From Litoditis marina (Eukaryota; Nematoda; Chromadorea; Rhabditida; Rhabditidae), in contig OZ038435.1 of assembly GCA_964036275.1 (NCBI GenBank), positions 34,041,728 through 34,105,727 of the forward strand: a DNA stretch of 64,000 bases, in the 5' to 3' direction. A program made the translations under genes and the position numbers. Below are positions 1 through 10,559 of the stretch, piece after piece (within the stretch, counting starts at the first letter, position 1; each line of letters starts with the position of its first letter). The notes below the pieces were generated by a model. That model saw nothing but the letters and a program-made list of their open reading frames with translations, had not been told where the DNA came from and did no database searches.

Positions 1-1115
1 GAGTTATAAGTAGTGAAGTGATCAGATAGTTCAGAGGCAACATAGACGATCATTCCGAAATTTCTATCCCATCTCCTCAAACTTGCGTTATTGATCTGCT
101 CCCACGTCCCGCCGAGATACGAGTGTCGCGAAAGAGTGCGTCGAGGCGAGAGACGCAGGATGGGATGAAGAGGCCGGGATGTTCCAGCATACTTGCCCGG
201 ATGTGACATTTTCATGCGACACTGCTGCGGTGCTTGAATCTATAGTTCTGTATTGCGGATGTCTGTCAGATGTGGTAATAGCACACCACCCTAAGGGACA
301 CATTTTGTTATAGAAACCAAGTTGTTCTTATTCACATAAAAGTATTGTTGCTGTTTTCATTTGGTTTGGTTGGTCGGTCTCGGTAGAGCGACAGTTTCTT
401 TTTGTTTGAACGAGCAATAGAATAACAATATGTAAAAGTTATTGAATTTGTAGAGTTTAAGTTAATTTACTAAGAAATTCAAAAACATGTTATAATGGAA
501 ATAAACTGATAGTTAAAAAAAGAAAGAAAACAAAATTTTCTTCTACTAATTTAAACTTTTTGGTTAAATTTGATTGCATCAAGTTATATGCGTCGTCATT
601 ATTGTTAGATTGGAAACGCCGGGAGTACATCATTCTCACGTCCCATTAAAACTTTTCAACTCCATTAATACATTTTAGTAATTTCATGATACACATCATT
701 TTCTCTCCCGCAATTGTCTCACAATTGATATTCACAGTAAGTGTCAAACAAATGTTTCCCATGAATATAGCATAAATAAATAATGGAATTAAAAGCCCGT
801 CGTGTTCTATTTAAAAGGGTGAAAAGTTCAGAAAACAACATAAATCAACGGCCTAGTTCTACATACTTTCTCGATCACCATTAGCTGCAGCTCAGGACTT
901 GTTGAAAACATTGATTATGAGCTACTTCATTCAGATGCAGTTAAAGTCATGCTAGTTTCTTACCGAACTTAAGCTACATCTAGCTGCAACATGTAGATCA
1001 GATCGAACATTCATTGACTGTTATGCACTTTGTCACTGCACGTTTCTGAGTTCTGCTGTGTTTAACATATTTCATTTTGTGCAATTGACTAACAGTATAA
1101 CTTTTTCCAGAACCA
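1..1115. other. Intergenic DNA upstream of peptide gene A
   Basis: No convincing gene is visible. Bases about 100-190 resemble 24,610-24,710 (shared CCCGCC, GAGACGCAGGA and CCGGGAT blocks). Bases about 640-750 contain, in inverse orientation, a sequence also seen near 4,740-4,830 and 6,310-6,430 (shared words GTTGACACTTACTGTGAA and AACTCCATTA). Bases 1,021-1,100 are a copy of a dispersed repeat containing TTTCTGAGTTCTGCTGTG that recurs at 2.6, 54.2, 56.4 and 58.7 kb. The last stretch before the peptide gene is a polypyrimidine 3' splice site. Confidence 0.6.
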
Positions 1116-1824
1116 ATGAGACTTGTACTGGGCCTACTGCTTCTGCTCTCTGCTGTACTTGCACACCTAAGTAGAGGAAAGAGACACCTTCACCACCCAC
1201 AATTCTTCCCGCAAGAAAGCAGATTTCCTTTGGACAGGTATTATTGATAAATCAATAGATTAGGATACAATAGATTGAAATAGAACATAGAGGTGAAAAT
1301 ATAATTAAATAGAATAGATTAAACCAGAATCGATTGAAGAATGGCCAATTCTCTACCGAGCCGAACCGGTTTACGGTCCCATTTTCAGGTAACTGCACTA
1401 CTGACCGATAGGTATAGTCTTTTCCATTTCTACTGAGACTCCTACAGTAGAATTTCAATACTTCCAAATTGTTTTGCTCACTTACTTTTAATCGGAGAAG
1501 TTGAGCATTTTCGTACCCCATTCTCCTTATCAGGTACAGTAAATATACGAGAGCATTTTCCATGAACTACATTTTCAGCTTCACAACAGCCTTCGGAAAA
1601 CTTGTAAGGGTACTGTAGGTGTCTCAGTAGGAATGGTGTGGACTATAACCTACCACCCGGTTTTGGTTATTGTGCAAACTAACGATTAAACGCACATCTA
1701 TCGTTGAAAACCAAATATTCGATATTTACATTTTAGTTTACTTGCACGGGTTCTCTTTCGATGATTGGGTGTAGTGTTTATTGACTATTCCAGATTCTCT
1801 CAAGACCCGCACCTCATCAACTGA
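1116..1824 (+). CDS. Small secreted peptide precursor A (paralog of the gene at 3230-3857)
   Basis: Two exons, 1116-1237 and 1794-1824, encode 50 residues. The start follows a CTTTTTCCAG acceptor by five bases, as expected for trans-splicing. Residues 1-16 form a leucine-rich signal peptide, and a GKR tribasic-type site at about 21-23 could release the C-terminal part. The splice phases agree (AG|gtatta to cag|ATTCTC), giving a C-terminus ...LDRFSQDPHLIN. A poly(A) signal lies at 1914-1919. The paralog on the opposite strand has the same signal peptide style, the same intron position and the ending RFSQQPHFAN. The 556-bp intron holds an inverted-repeat element (1411-1650). I do not recognise the family; a neuropeptide-like or antimicrobial-type secreted peptide would fit, but this is inference. 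Without splicing the frame stops at 1247, so the exon model rests on the paralog. Confidence 0.7.
1411..1650. mobile_element. MITE-like inverted-repeat element, copy A
   Basis: The ends are imperfect inverted repeats of about 38 bp carrying TACTGAGACTCCTACAGTA on one side and TACTGTAGGTGTCTCAGTA on the other. The outermost bases are GGTATAGTC and GACTATAACC. Total length is about 240 bp with no coding capacity. Other full-length copies lie at 3362-3599, 5125-5372 and 45963-46200. It sits in the intron of peptide gene A. The structure is that of a non-autonomous DNA transposon; the superfamily is not identified. Confidence 0.75.
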
Positions 1825-1913
1825 TTATGATTCTGTGATTCAATGTTGTGTTCTACGATATCACAACAAATAATGTACACTTCACGATAATGTTGTTGAA
1901 AAATAAGTTGCGA

Positions 1914-1919
1914 AATAAA
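1914..1919 (+). terminator. Poly(A) signal of peptide gene A
   Basis: AATAAA about 90 bases after the stop codon, in the context GAAATAAAGTTA that also occurs at the end of the paralog. Confidence 0.6.
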
Positions 1920-3160
1920 GTTAATTATATTGATTTCACGTGTTTCATTCAAGTTTCAAAATTGGAATGGAGTTTCTCTAGATCACATTTTTCATTATTT
2001 TGACTTCAAATTAGGTTTTTGAGGAAGCGTTGTAAATTGCAAAGACGTATTTTATCTGAAGCAACGAATTTGTATGGAACAACAAGTCTGATTTCTGAGT
2101 GGAACTTATTGCGTAAAGCAACTACGGGAATCAAGGTTGCTCTTCGGTCTCCCTTTTTTTTCTGTTTGATACACACCAACAAACTGATATTGCAAAACTA
2201 ATTGTCATTCTACTCATAAGCACTAAAAACTTTAGAACTGTGAACAAAAACTAATCCGCCAATAGTCTCCATTTTCCCCATAAAGACACCAGAAACTTGA
2301 ATCGATTGAGCAGTGCGGTGCTGGGTAACGGTCATTGATTTTTGCCAGCATGGTTTTTTTCCAGCATACAGTAGAGGGGTATTGCATTATAATGCCATAA
2401 TGATACGTAGACTGGCTGGCCCCTTGCCAACCCCCCCCCCCCCCACTTATAAAATCGATGATATTATAAATTACACGTGTACGGTTTGAAAAGTCATATA
2501 CTAGAAGTAAGTTGAATAGTCACGTGAGGCATCGTGTCATTGCTGAAAAAGAAACCAGAGACCGCAGAAACTTGGAATTTTCGACCAAAACGTGAAAGGA
2601 TCCAAATACAAACATTCTATTGGGGCATCGTGTCATTGCACGTTTCTGAGTTCTGCTGTGTTGTACATGTTTCACGTGACTGTGCAACTGACTAACGGTA
2701 TAAAGCGCTGCGCAATGTCGTGGATAGTTTCAGATGGATTGAATGAACCTGGCGTACTGTGACTGTGAAATGTTGGATTGTTTCAATTGGCACGGGCCAC
2801 GGTTCAAAATCCATTTTTGGTTTTCTGGTTTCACTTGTCTTTTCCATTCACTTCTTTTGATTTCGATCTCCATGATGGAACATCGGTGGAACATTATCAA
2901 AAATGAAATACTTTATGAAAAGTTGCTGCTGCTCCCGAATACTGATGTAAAACAACAAGGTTGAAGTGTGTAGTTTCATTCAGGTCTGACTACTGTATTT
3001 CTAGTTGGATCCTTTCACATTTTGGTCTAAAATTCGAAGTTTCTGCGGTCTTGCTTTCCCTTTCATCGAAGTTTTTTTTAGAAAATGACATCGATATGTA
3101 AACCAAATCCTTTTTAGTTCGAAAACTGAAATGCAAATTCCACATGTTGTTATAAATAAC

Positions 3161-3166
3161 TTTATT
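3161..3166 (-). terminator. Poly(A) signal of peptide gene B
   Basis: TTTATT on the plus strand reads AATAAA on the minus strand, about 64 bases after the stop, in the context GAAATAAAGTTA shared with gene A. Confidence 0.6.
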
Positions 3167-3229
3167 TCACAATGATTTCTCAACAATCTCAGCTGTCTTG
3201 TAGCCCAACATTGAATATCAGAATCATAC

Positions 3230-3857
3230 TCAGTTGGCGAAGTGTGGTTGCTGAGAGAATCTGAAACAGTCAAGAAACCACTAATTTGTTTCACTATTAA
3301 AACGTCTCGCTCATAAATAACAAACAGTCCCTCTGACTCGCACACTCTTCTGTCGAGGCTGATATAGTCACCATGATTCCTACTGAGACTCCTACAGTAT
3401 CCTTTAGCATTTCCCCGTTGCTGTTTCTTGATGCAAGTTGAAGTTTATTGAAAATGAGTTCGCACAATTTTAGTTATATGTAATCGTAATGGAGTGCGGA
3501 ATTTGCTAATATTTTCAATAACATTTACGTTGTTGGAACGGACTCAAAGTTCCGTAATCATACTGTAGGGGTCCCAGTAGGAATGAAAGAGACTATACAA
3601 GATTGACTAGCCAATTGGCGTAGAATTGTGTGAGCAAGAACCTGTTCGCTACTAGTACGGTCGCAGACACTTCCACACCCAGGGAAGCCTACATAAGAAT
3701 GATAAGTACTATACCTGCCAAATCTGTGTTGATTGTCCTGGCCGATGAATGACGGTGGTGAGAAGGCAGCCGAAATGTCTCTTTTCTTGGGTAAAGCTCC
3801 TGTACCGTATGCAACTATAGCAGAGACTAGAAGCAGTAGACAAAGTATAACTCTCAT
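3230..3857 (-). CDS. Small secreted peptide precursor B (paralog of the gene at 1116-1824)
   Basis: Two exons on the minus strand, 3857-3715 and 3260-3230, encode 57 residues. The ATG follows a long T-run ending in TTTCAG plus three bases, a probable trans-splice site. Residues 1-16 (MRVILCLLLLVSAIVA) are a signal peptide and KKR at about 24-26 is a candidate processing site. The last exon encodes the end RFSQQPHFAN, matching RFSQDPHLIN of the paralog, with identical phase-2 intron position. Reading straight through the donor gives a longer open frame whose C-terminus would come from the end of a transposon copy, so I reject it. Function is unknown. The 454-bp intron carries MITE copy B. Confidence 0.7.
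3362..3599. mobile_element. MITE-like inverted-repeat element, copy B
   Basis: Ends carry TACTGAGACTCCTACAGTA and TACTGTAGGGGTCCCAGTA, outermost ATATAGTC and GACTATAC. Length (about 238 bp) and ends match copies A, C and D. It lies in the same intron of peptide gene B as copy A does in gene A, which suggests insertion before the gene duplication. Confidence 0.75.
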
Positions 3858-3934
3858 TTTCTGAAAAAAAAAGTAGAGGTACAAATGATATTCTTCATGT
3901 CCTACTATCACCAACCTCGGCATAGTGTTATTTT

Positions 3935-4141
3935 GTTGGTTTTATTGTTTGAACCAAACACGAGGTGGCAAGATGTTTCGTTGGATGTGGCGACGTTTCG
4001 GTAGATTCACCGTCTTCAGGACCTTTTTCCACACCAAGTGGTTGAGAGAAGAGGATTCAACCGAGTTGTCCGATGTGAAACGTTACCACATCCAATAAAA
4101 CATCTTGCCACCTCTCGTTTGGTGCAAAGAATAAAACCAAC
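3935..4141. repeat. 207-bp fold-back repeat
   Basis: The left arm begins GTTGGTTTTATT and includes GAGGTGGCAAGATGTTT; the right arm ends AAAACCAAC and includes AAACATCTTGCCACCTC. The arms, roughly 75 bp, are imperfect and separated by a central unique part. It looks like a non-autonomous transposon or snap-back repeat. Confidence 0.7.
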
Positions 4142-5124
4142 TAATGATATCGATTCCTCATCAAAAGAACGGATATCTAGCAAACTACTCTGTATACAAA
4201 GCTCGATTGTTGACAGGAAAATAGTTTTAGACCCTGCCGAAAAATGCCAGAAAAGGGCTGAAGCTGAAAACCATTTGACCCGGTTTTTGACACCAACACT
4301 ACATATTAGGTTAATAATTCTGTTTTAGATGGGAAGCTCATCACTTCTATGATCCTTATACTACGCTCTCTTCTAGTTGTACTGAAAATCAAGAGTAAGA
4401 CAAGAAATGATAAGTTGTCCACGAGCTTTGCAAATAAAACGCGACCGGCTTCCAGCTCCATTAGTACGAAATGATCAATTTTTGTTGAAATCGCGTTTCT
4501 CAGAGAAGTATTCGAGCTTGGAGAAACCCGACCGAGAGATAGCGGTCGTATTCTCATGCTGCAGCTAGATGAACGTAAGGTTCCGTGACAAATAAGCTTA
4601 TCGATTTATTTGCATCAGGCTGAAGTTGCACAACGTCGATACGTATGTTTGCAACAAACTTCACGCAGAACTAATAAAATGAATGAAGTCAGGGAGACGC
4701 TTCATATATCATTTCCATCTCTGACCTCCTTTAAGTAGAAGGCGGCTGGCTTTTAACTCCATTAGTTATCGTTCCCATAATTATGAAAAACATTTGGTTG
4801 ACACTTACTGTGAATATTAAGTGTGCGAAACAAACCATCAAGAAGTGATGATGAAATACCTGAAGTATATACAACAAAGCTCCAAACTTTCCAGCCTATC
4901 GGCCAACTCTGTTTTGTAGCGTCCCCGACGTGAGAGTCTGTAGTTTAGAGGGCCAGGCTGTCTCAGACTGTCTGAGGTATCATTGACCTCAACGCCCTCT
5001 CGCTTTTGTAGTTTGCTAATCGCAGAAACTGGCGTAGTTTTCTCTGAGTTCACAATCGATTCGGCCCTTTGCTGTCTTTATGAAAATGGTACTATATCTG
5101 ATCTACAAAGCGTCCGTGTACAAC

Positions 5125-5372
5125 GTGAACGTGGAGTCCCCCTGTTTGTACTGAGACTCATACAGTAAGATTATGAATGTTAAAGTTAATTTTCGTAACG
5201 TAAAAATAATCTTAAAGGTTGACCATTCTAGCTTTGGATGACGATAAATACCGAGTGCTCAAAATTATTTTGACGACGTTGATGCTTGCCTTAGAAAACA
5301 GTTATTGGCAAGTGCAAAAGTGTACTGTAGGCTGTAGGAGTCTCAGTGGGAATATGATGGTGACTACAACCT
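5125..5372. mobile_element. MITE-like inverted-repeat element, copy C (diverged)
   Basis: Carries TACTGAGACTCATACAGTA and, inverted, GTAGGAGTCTCAGTGGGAAT about 180 bases later, with an outer GACTACAACCTACC end. It is more diverged than the other copies and lies in intergenic DNA. Confidence 0.6.
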
Positions 5373-6017
5373 ACCAAAGATGGAGGCCGATTGCAGTTAC
5401 GAAATATTCTAACTTTAGTACTGTGGCCGTATTCACTAAGCTCAAATAGCCGGGTAAGCTATTTCAGCAGATTTTCAATATGGACATGTATAAAGTACTT
5501 TCATTTGTTTTCAAAGATCATTGCGTTTTTTTGCTGATTTAGACAGAACATTCATAATACTTGAACAAAACAAGATGAAATAATAACAACCCAGCGAGGA
5601 GAACTCCTTTGAAATTTTTTTCGAATAGCTTACCCGGCTAATTGACATTAGACTTAGTGAATACGGCCACATAGCTACATGACTGGTATTTCCTCGAGAC
5701 AACATTAAACAACGGGCTACTACCAATTCACGAAACATTGTAATTGCTCATTTCATCATTCTGGTTTAACCATGGTTGAAACAACATGTGTACGATTTGA
5801 TCGGACATGGTATAGCCCTCTCCATTTCCAATGGAACTTCTACAGTTTGATTACAAAACTTCCAGCCCGTTTGAATTACGTGAAGGTTATCAGAATCGTT
5901 CATAGTTTATGAATTGACTTCTCATTCCCTGTTAAGAGTGTTCGAAAGTAAGTTCGACAAAGTTGAGGTTCACATTAGAAAACGGGCATTACAGCACATA
6001 CGCAGCTTTGAAATTGA

Positions 6018-6091
6018 AGACATCAGTGCGTACAAAGCGGGAAGTGAGATATACAGTACCCTCAATCTATTCCGTAGGCGACGACTATATA
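6018..6091 (-). mobile_element. Truncated tRNA-like element (head part only)
   Basis: Read on the minus strand it starts with TATAGTCGTCGCC-like sequence and continues to a TGTACGCAC-type segment, matching the first half of the elements at 8868-9043 and 13908-14077. The tRNA-like second half is missing or unrecognisable. Confidence 0.5.
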
Positions 6092-6628
6092 TGACCGAAT
6101 AAAAATTTGAAATTGTGAAAATAATTTTTGAAGCTTTCAAGGAAAACACGTATCAATCTTGACTTTCAGAAACATCGGTATGGAAAGTATAACCGATATT
6201 TATGTTTTGAACATGTTTCACGCTACATCCTGCATTTAGTATTTAGATGCAACTGGTGAGGTATAAGGTCCGGTAGGTGACGTCAGGCACAGACGTTGTA
6301 TGTTATTTTCCAATTCTGCTCATTTCAAATAGAACAAGGCTGGTTTCCAACTCTATCAATATTCTGGCCTATATTCATGAGAAGCAATTGGTTGACACTT
6401 ACTGTGAAGATTAAATGTGAGAAATAAATAAACATCGTGTGACTGATAAAGTGCCTGTGATAATAAGCCACTTTATTTGATATATTTCTTTTGGATCGTT
6501 CTCAAGCCCCACTTTCCCTCTCAGGGTACTCAGTGGCCAAGATGTTCCTCATGAATAATATCATGGTTGAGATTGTTCATTGTGGTTAGATAACTTTGGA
6601 AAACTGTGCAGTTACTATGACCAAAACG

Positions 6629-6707
6629 TGTCACGGCCCCATCCGCCTAGTGCCGTTGTCGGGCAGACTTGCGAGACGGCAACGACTAGGCGGATGGGAC
6701 CGTGACA
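6629..6707. repeat. Compact hairpin, about 32-bp arms
   Basis: Left arm TGTCACGGCCCCATCCGCCT and onward, loop about 14 bases (6661-6674), right arm AGGCGGATGGGACCGTGACA, with few mismatches. The GC content is well above the surrounding DNA. It could be a small MITE or a transcribed stem-loop. Confidence 0.7.
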
Positions 6708-7359
6708 AAACGCCTGTTGACGATTTTTGCTCCTTCTCAATATTGAAACCTCACCATAAGCGCACCAAGAATTATAATAATAACAAGTTACCAATTTATT
6801 TATTCATTAAAAATATTATTTAAAAATGATAATAAATAATATTACAAACTACACTGAACAACACTCAAAACTAGATTATCCGAGAATGTTTTCAGCAGAA
6901 GATTGGATGGTGGACTGTCTCATGGAGTACAGATAAAGTGTAATCTGTAGTTTGGTCGGTTAACACATCATAATTTTACATGGTTAAATCGCAGAGACTC
7001 GTATCGCTTCTCCATATACGAGTGATTTCATTCAAACCGTGTGAAACTTATCTCACTGTGTGAGAGAGGAATGTTATTCATGAAGGTATTGCGCTTGCTA
7101 GAAAATGTTTTTGTTCACATACTGTTACCATTCTTCTTACAGAACTTCTTACAGGGGTGCTCAGCTTTTTACAGATTTTGCACATTTATGAGTAGCTGAA
7201 ACTTGTTCAAAAACAACTATGAATTTCATTGGCACCCTGCGACCATTCTCAATGAGAATGGTCAAAACCATAGCACTTTCTTTCTTTCATATAAACTTCG
7301 TTTGAATCTTCATTTGCATACAAGAATTAGTATCAATATCATACACACTCAAAATGGCT

Positions 7360-9134
7360 TTACTTTCCGAAAAGTCCGCTTCTCTTCTCTCCGGGGAATT
7401 TTCCCTCCAACTCCAGGGTACCGGCATCATAGGTCTTCTTGGGAGATGAACCACTGTTCGTGTACGACTTGGGGATGTTGATGCGCACAACTCGCGATCC
7501 GGGCTAAAACCATTGAAACATTCGTATACGCTCAAAAAGGGTCTTATATGAAAGATTCTGATTTTCACATTATGCAAAAGGTGTGGGTAAGACTTGTGAA
7601 AGATTCACGTTTAGAAATTACGATGTGTTCCTAGTATTTCTCATTCACGTAGTCGTGTATTTTCAGCATCGGAAATAACCACTGTTCCGCCGCCACCAGT
7701 TTATATATTACTAGTCTACCTTCATTTGAAAAAAAAGTGCAGGCTTTTCGAACGTTTTTCTTGAACATTCAAGATTCAAGATTTATTTGATCACATCACA
7801 TTGTTCCAAGGTGGTTCTCCTTGACTGCTCTCCAAATTATAATGTTTTTGCATGCTCCTAGTATCTCTTCGCCACGGATTACTTGTGTACTGACAAGGGA
7901 CTGAAGGACTATACACATTAACGTGAAGTTGTTCACCGCTCCAAAATGTGGGAAAGTAACCAGACGTTTCATTCGCGCGCGTTCAAATTCTTCTAGGGAA
8001 ATGTAGGGACTACATTCTTTAGTCACTTCCGATATGTGAGTAGTAATGGAGTGCCACATCTAACAACGTGTGAAGTCACGTCTCATCTATCACATTCTTC
8101 ACCTTGATTCCGTCCTTGCAGTCGTGGTAGATGGCGAGATAGGGCTCGATTCCGGTGATTTCTTTTGATGATCCGGAAAGAGTGAAGTGGCCGGATGAAT
8201 CGGTCTTTCCCTTGGCCATGACGTCATCGGTATCGAAGACACCAGTGAACACAGAGTCTGAAAGATGGGGAATAACAAAGTATCCAACTATACTGTTTTG
8301 ATGAGTCGAAAATGGTAAATACTATGAAAACTAAGTCGAAACAGCAAATTGAAGTACAACACCTGTAAACTTTTTTACTGTGAATCTCATTGACATATGT
8401 GATCTAACAGGTAAAAAAAACATTTATTACGACTATTACGAACATATGAATTTTGGTCAACAACCAGTTTTATTGAAATTGAAACTTACTGTCGGACTCC
8501 ATGAGTTTCACTTTGGTGCCGCCAACTGGTTTTCCGGCACACGTGAGACGTCCTTTGACCTGTAATTAATTTCCTTGAGTTTTGGTAGTAGTGAAAAAAG
8601 ATTCACCTAATCGTATATTTTATTCCAAGTTCCAGGTTTTATAGTAGTAATGCAAAAAAAAGATGTTTAGAAAAAATCATCAACACGAACTCGGTAATGG
8701 ACTAATAAACCTGATAATTTGAATAAAACTTCTCGTGCTTCTCAATTTATCAATGTGTTGATAGATACAGAGACATTATTTCACGTATACTTAATAAGGT
8801 ACATGTTCAACTAAGATTTCAAACTGAAAAGGACTTTTGTACGACACCATGCTATAGTGAGTGCAAAGTTTATATGGACGGAATCGAACCTGCGAGCAAA
8901 ATTTTGGTAGCAAGGCGCTAACCAGTGCACTATAAGAGCACATAACAGGCGAGCTTTGTAATCGAAGACATGTGTGCGTACACAGCGGAAAGTGAGATAT
9001 ACAGTATCCTCCCGCCTTTCCGTTGGCGACGACTATACGGAGCCTATAGAACTGACCGCCGCCGACTGAGTTCTGCCGATAAGGTTGATGGCGGAGGCGA
9101 CTCCGAAAAGAGAAAGAAGTACCACGAAACGCAT
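7360..9134 (-). CDS. Transthyretin-like (TTR) family secreted protein 1
   Basis: Four minus-strand exons: 9134-9057, 8559-8490, 8257-8103 and 7503-7360, with consistent phases, giving 148 residues. Residues 1-15 are a signal peptide ([15 protein letters not shown]). Then come the family hallmarks: [18 protein letters not shown], a DTDD segment, TDSSGHF, IEP and IYHDC, followed by a basic PKSY strand and the tail [13 protein letters not shown]. The cysteines in TCAGKP and YHDC match the conserved TTR disulfide pair. The start follows TTTTTTCAG directly. TTR-like proteins are secreted beta-sandwich proteins expanded in nematodes; partners of this member are unknown. A tRNA-like element lies at the start of intron 1, about 15 bases past the donor GTCAGT. 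First of three tandem TTR genes. Confidence 0.9.
7768..7885 (-). mobile_element. 3' end remnant of a non-LTR retroelement
   Basis: On the minus strand it encodes RGEEILGAC, then [12 protein letters not shown] and a stop. An AT-rich 3' tail ending in repeated TTGAATC-type units follows. The same C-terminal pattern (EEI/HEY..C..R..W....HH..T) and tail occur at 17590-17752 and 48716-48950. It lies in the third intron of TTR gene 1 (between exons 8257-8103 and 7503-7360). Confidence 0.6.
8868..9043 (-). mobile_element. tRNA-like interspersed element, copy 2
   Basis: On the minus strand a head starting TATAGTCGTCGCCAACGG is followed by a tRNA-like half with an A-box-like GTGCACTGGTTAGCGC and a perfect B-box GGTTCGATTCC. 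It aligns over about 170 bp with the plus-strand copy at 13908-14077. The ends do not pair as a tRNA acceptor stem, so it is not a working tRNA. It lies in intron 1 of TTR gene 1. Confidence 0.7.
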
Positions 9135-10559
9135 CTGAAAAAACTGTTGTCGGTCATGGAACGTATTTAGGAAATGGACATATGAGAAAGTAAGATAAGA
9201 AATCACGGATGCAGGAACGCACAGGCGAGAGATGTACGAACACAACGCTAGGAGAGAAAAACCACTCTTCTAGCAGAACCGGGCCTTCAAAGATATTTAA
9301 ACCAAAGATCTTCACGGCAACACTTATCTTCTTTACGTGTCTTGAGATGAACAATATGGTACAAAAATGTGGGTACAACCTGAAAGATCATACCACTTCG
9401 AAGACTCGACATAATATGTTTTTTCTGAGCATAGAGTAAGCAGAAAAATCCGTTTCTTTTCGCTATTGACATATTCACCACATTTAAATATATGTATTCT
9501 GTAATAAACACACTATAAAACTTTATTGTGTATTTAACAATAGTGTACCAGCTGCGTAGAATAGCTACACAACAACAATGACATGGGGTGGGCAACCTTG
9601 GTCATTGTGTAACTTCGATGAAATGATGATACTAGAAAACCGGACCCCTTTTCACCAATCACAAACAGTAAAAAGTTCGCCCAGACGAAACATCAATAAA
9701 AGATGTTTACTTCTTCGCCAGAATGTATACACATGATAGTGATAGAAACAGGTTTTTAGAGGCACTCCAGTTTTTATACACAATGTTGCACAACAGAGAG
9801 AGTTGTTTATTTCTACGATTGCAAAGTTCCAATAACAGCGTTTGTATCAGACCTGAATACCGGTAAAATAGTGAAGGACGTGGACTTGAAAACAACAAAT
9901 GGTTCAAAGAAAATCGGATGAATTGGGCTGAAATCAGCTGAAATGCGATTGAATAACTAATTCCGATTGATTACGTGCATTTTCATAGACGTGTTCTTCG
10001 GGAATTGAACCACAGAGCTACTGGCCCGAACAGCTTGATCCCAATATTGAAACACATCGCTCTAGTCAACTTCTCAATCGCGCAAAAGGTAAAATATGAA
10101 CAGGGAGACGTTCTATGGTAAAGAGCGTTTTGGAAATTTTTTTCGTAATAATACTATGTGAAATTGTGATGTAACGAACAAAACTTGAAACTTCTTTCAA
10201 TCGAAAACGTAGCTGTAGCACCGGGTTGAAATGCAAACTGAAGTATTGTTGTTTACCTATGTACCCGATGCTGTGTTGATGACGAATATTTGTTTTTCAG
10301 GTCACTGTACTACTGGACACTCGCACAGGTACATCGAAACCGCTCTCGTTTTTGTGGATTGCAAATGCCTCGAATGTCTCGATTTTCTAGGTTTAAAACC
10401 TAGAAAATCGAGACATTCGAGGCATTTGCAATCCACAAAAACGATGCAGAGCATGCATGCAGAGATATCACGCACGTCCATGCGGATAGGACTGTAGTTT
10501 GTGTTCACAGATTAAAGCAATAATTCGAAACGGTTTATAAGTACATAGTAATCAATATT
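9135..10559. other. Intergenic region between TTR genes 1 and 2
   Basis: Contains the presumed promoter of TTR gene 1 (minus strand), a weak tRNA-like fragment near 10,000-10,050 (minus, GGTTCAATTCCC), and the 97-bp palindrome at 10347-10443 just beyond the 3' end of TTR gene 2. No coding exon is supported. Confidence 0.5.
10347..10443. repeat. 97-bp near-perfect palindrome
   Basis: Two 48-base arms, left beginning CGTTTTTGTGGATTGCAAAT, right ending ATTTGCAATCCACAAAAACG, meet at a single unpaired base within CTAGGTTTAAAACCTAG. I found no mismatch reading it by eye. It begins about 117 bases past the stop of TTR gene 2. A transcript would fold into a 48-bp duplex. Confidence 0.9.

Larger units (their letters stand above)
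1825..3229. other. Region between the convergent peptide paralogs
   Basis: Contains the 3' end of gene A and its poly(A) signal, a C homopolymer at about 2431-2444, and a second copy of the TTTCTGAGTTCTGCTGTG repeat (about 2628-2703). A segment at 2560-2605 (CCGCAGAAACTT, GAAAGGATCCAA) recurs inverted at 3006-3050, so part of the 3' flanks belongs to the inverted duplication that holds the two peptide genes. No further coding exon is supported. Confidence 0.5.
3858..7359. other. Repeat-rich intergenic region
   Basis: No gene is supported. It holds a 207-bp fold-back (3935-4141), MITE copy C (5125-5372), a half copy of that MITE near 5809-5860, the head of a tRNA-like element (6018-6091, minus), a compact hairpin (6629-6707), and copies of the TTGACACTTACTGTGAA repeat (about 4740-4830 and 6310-6430). 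The many short open frames show no family signature. Confidence 0.5.
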
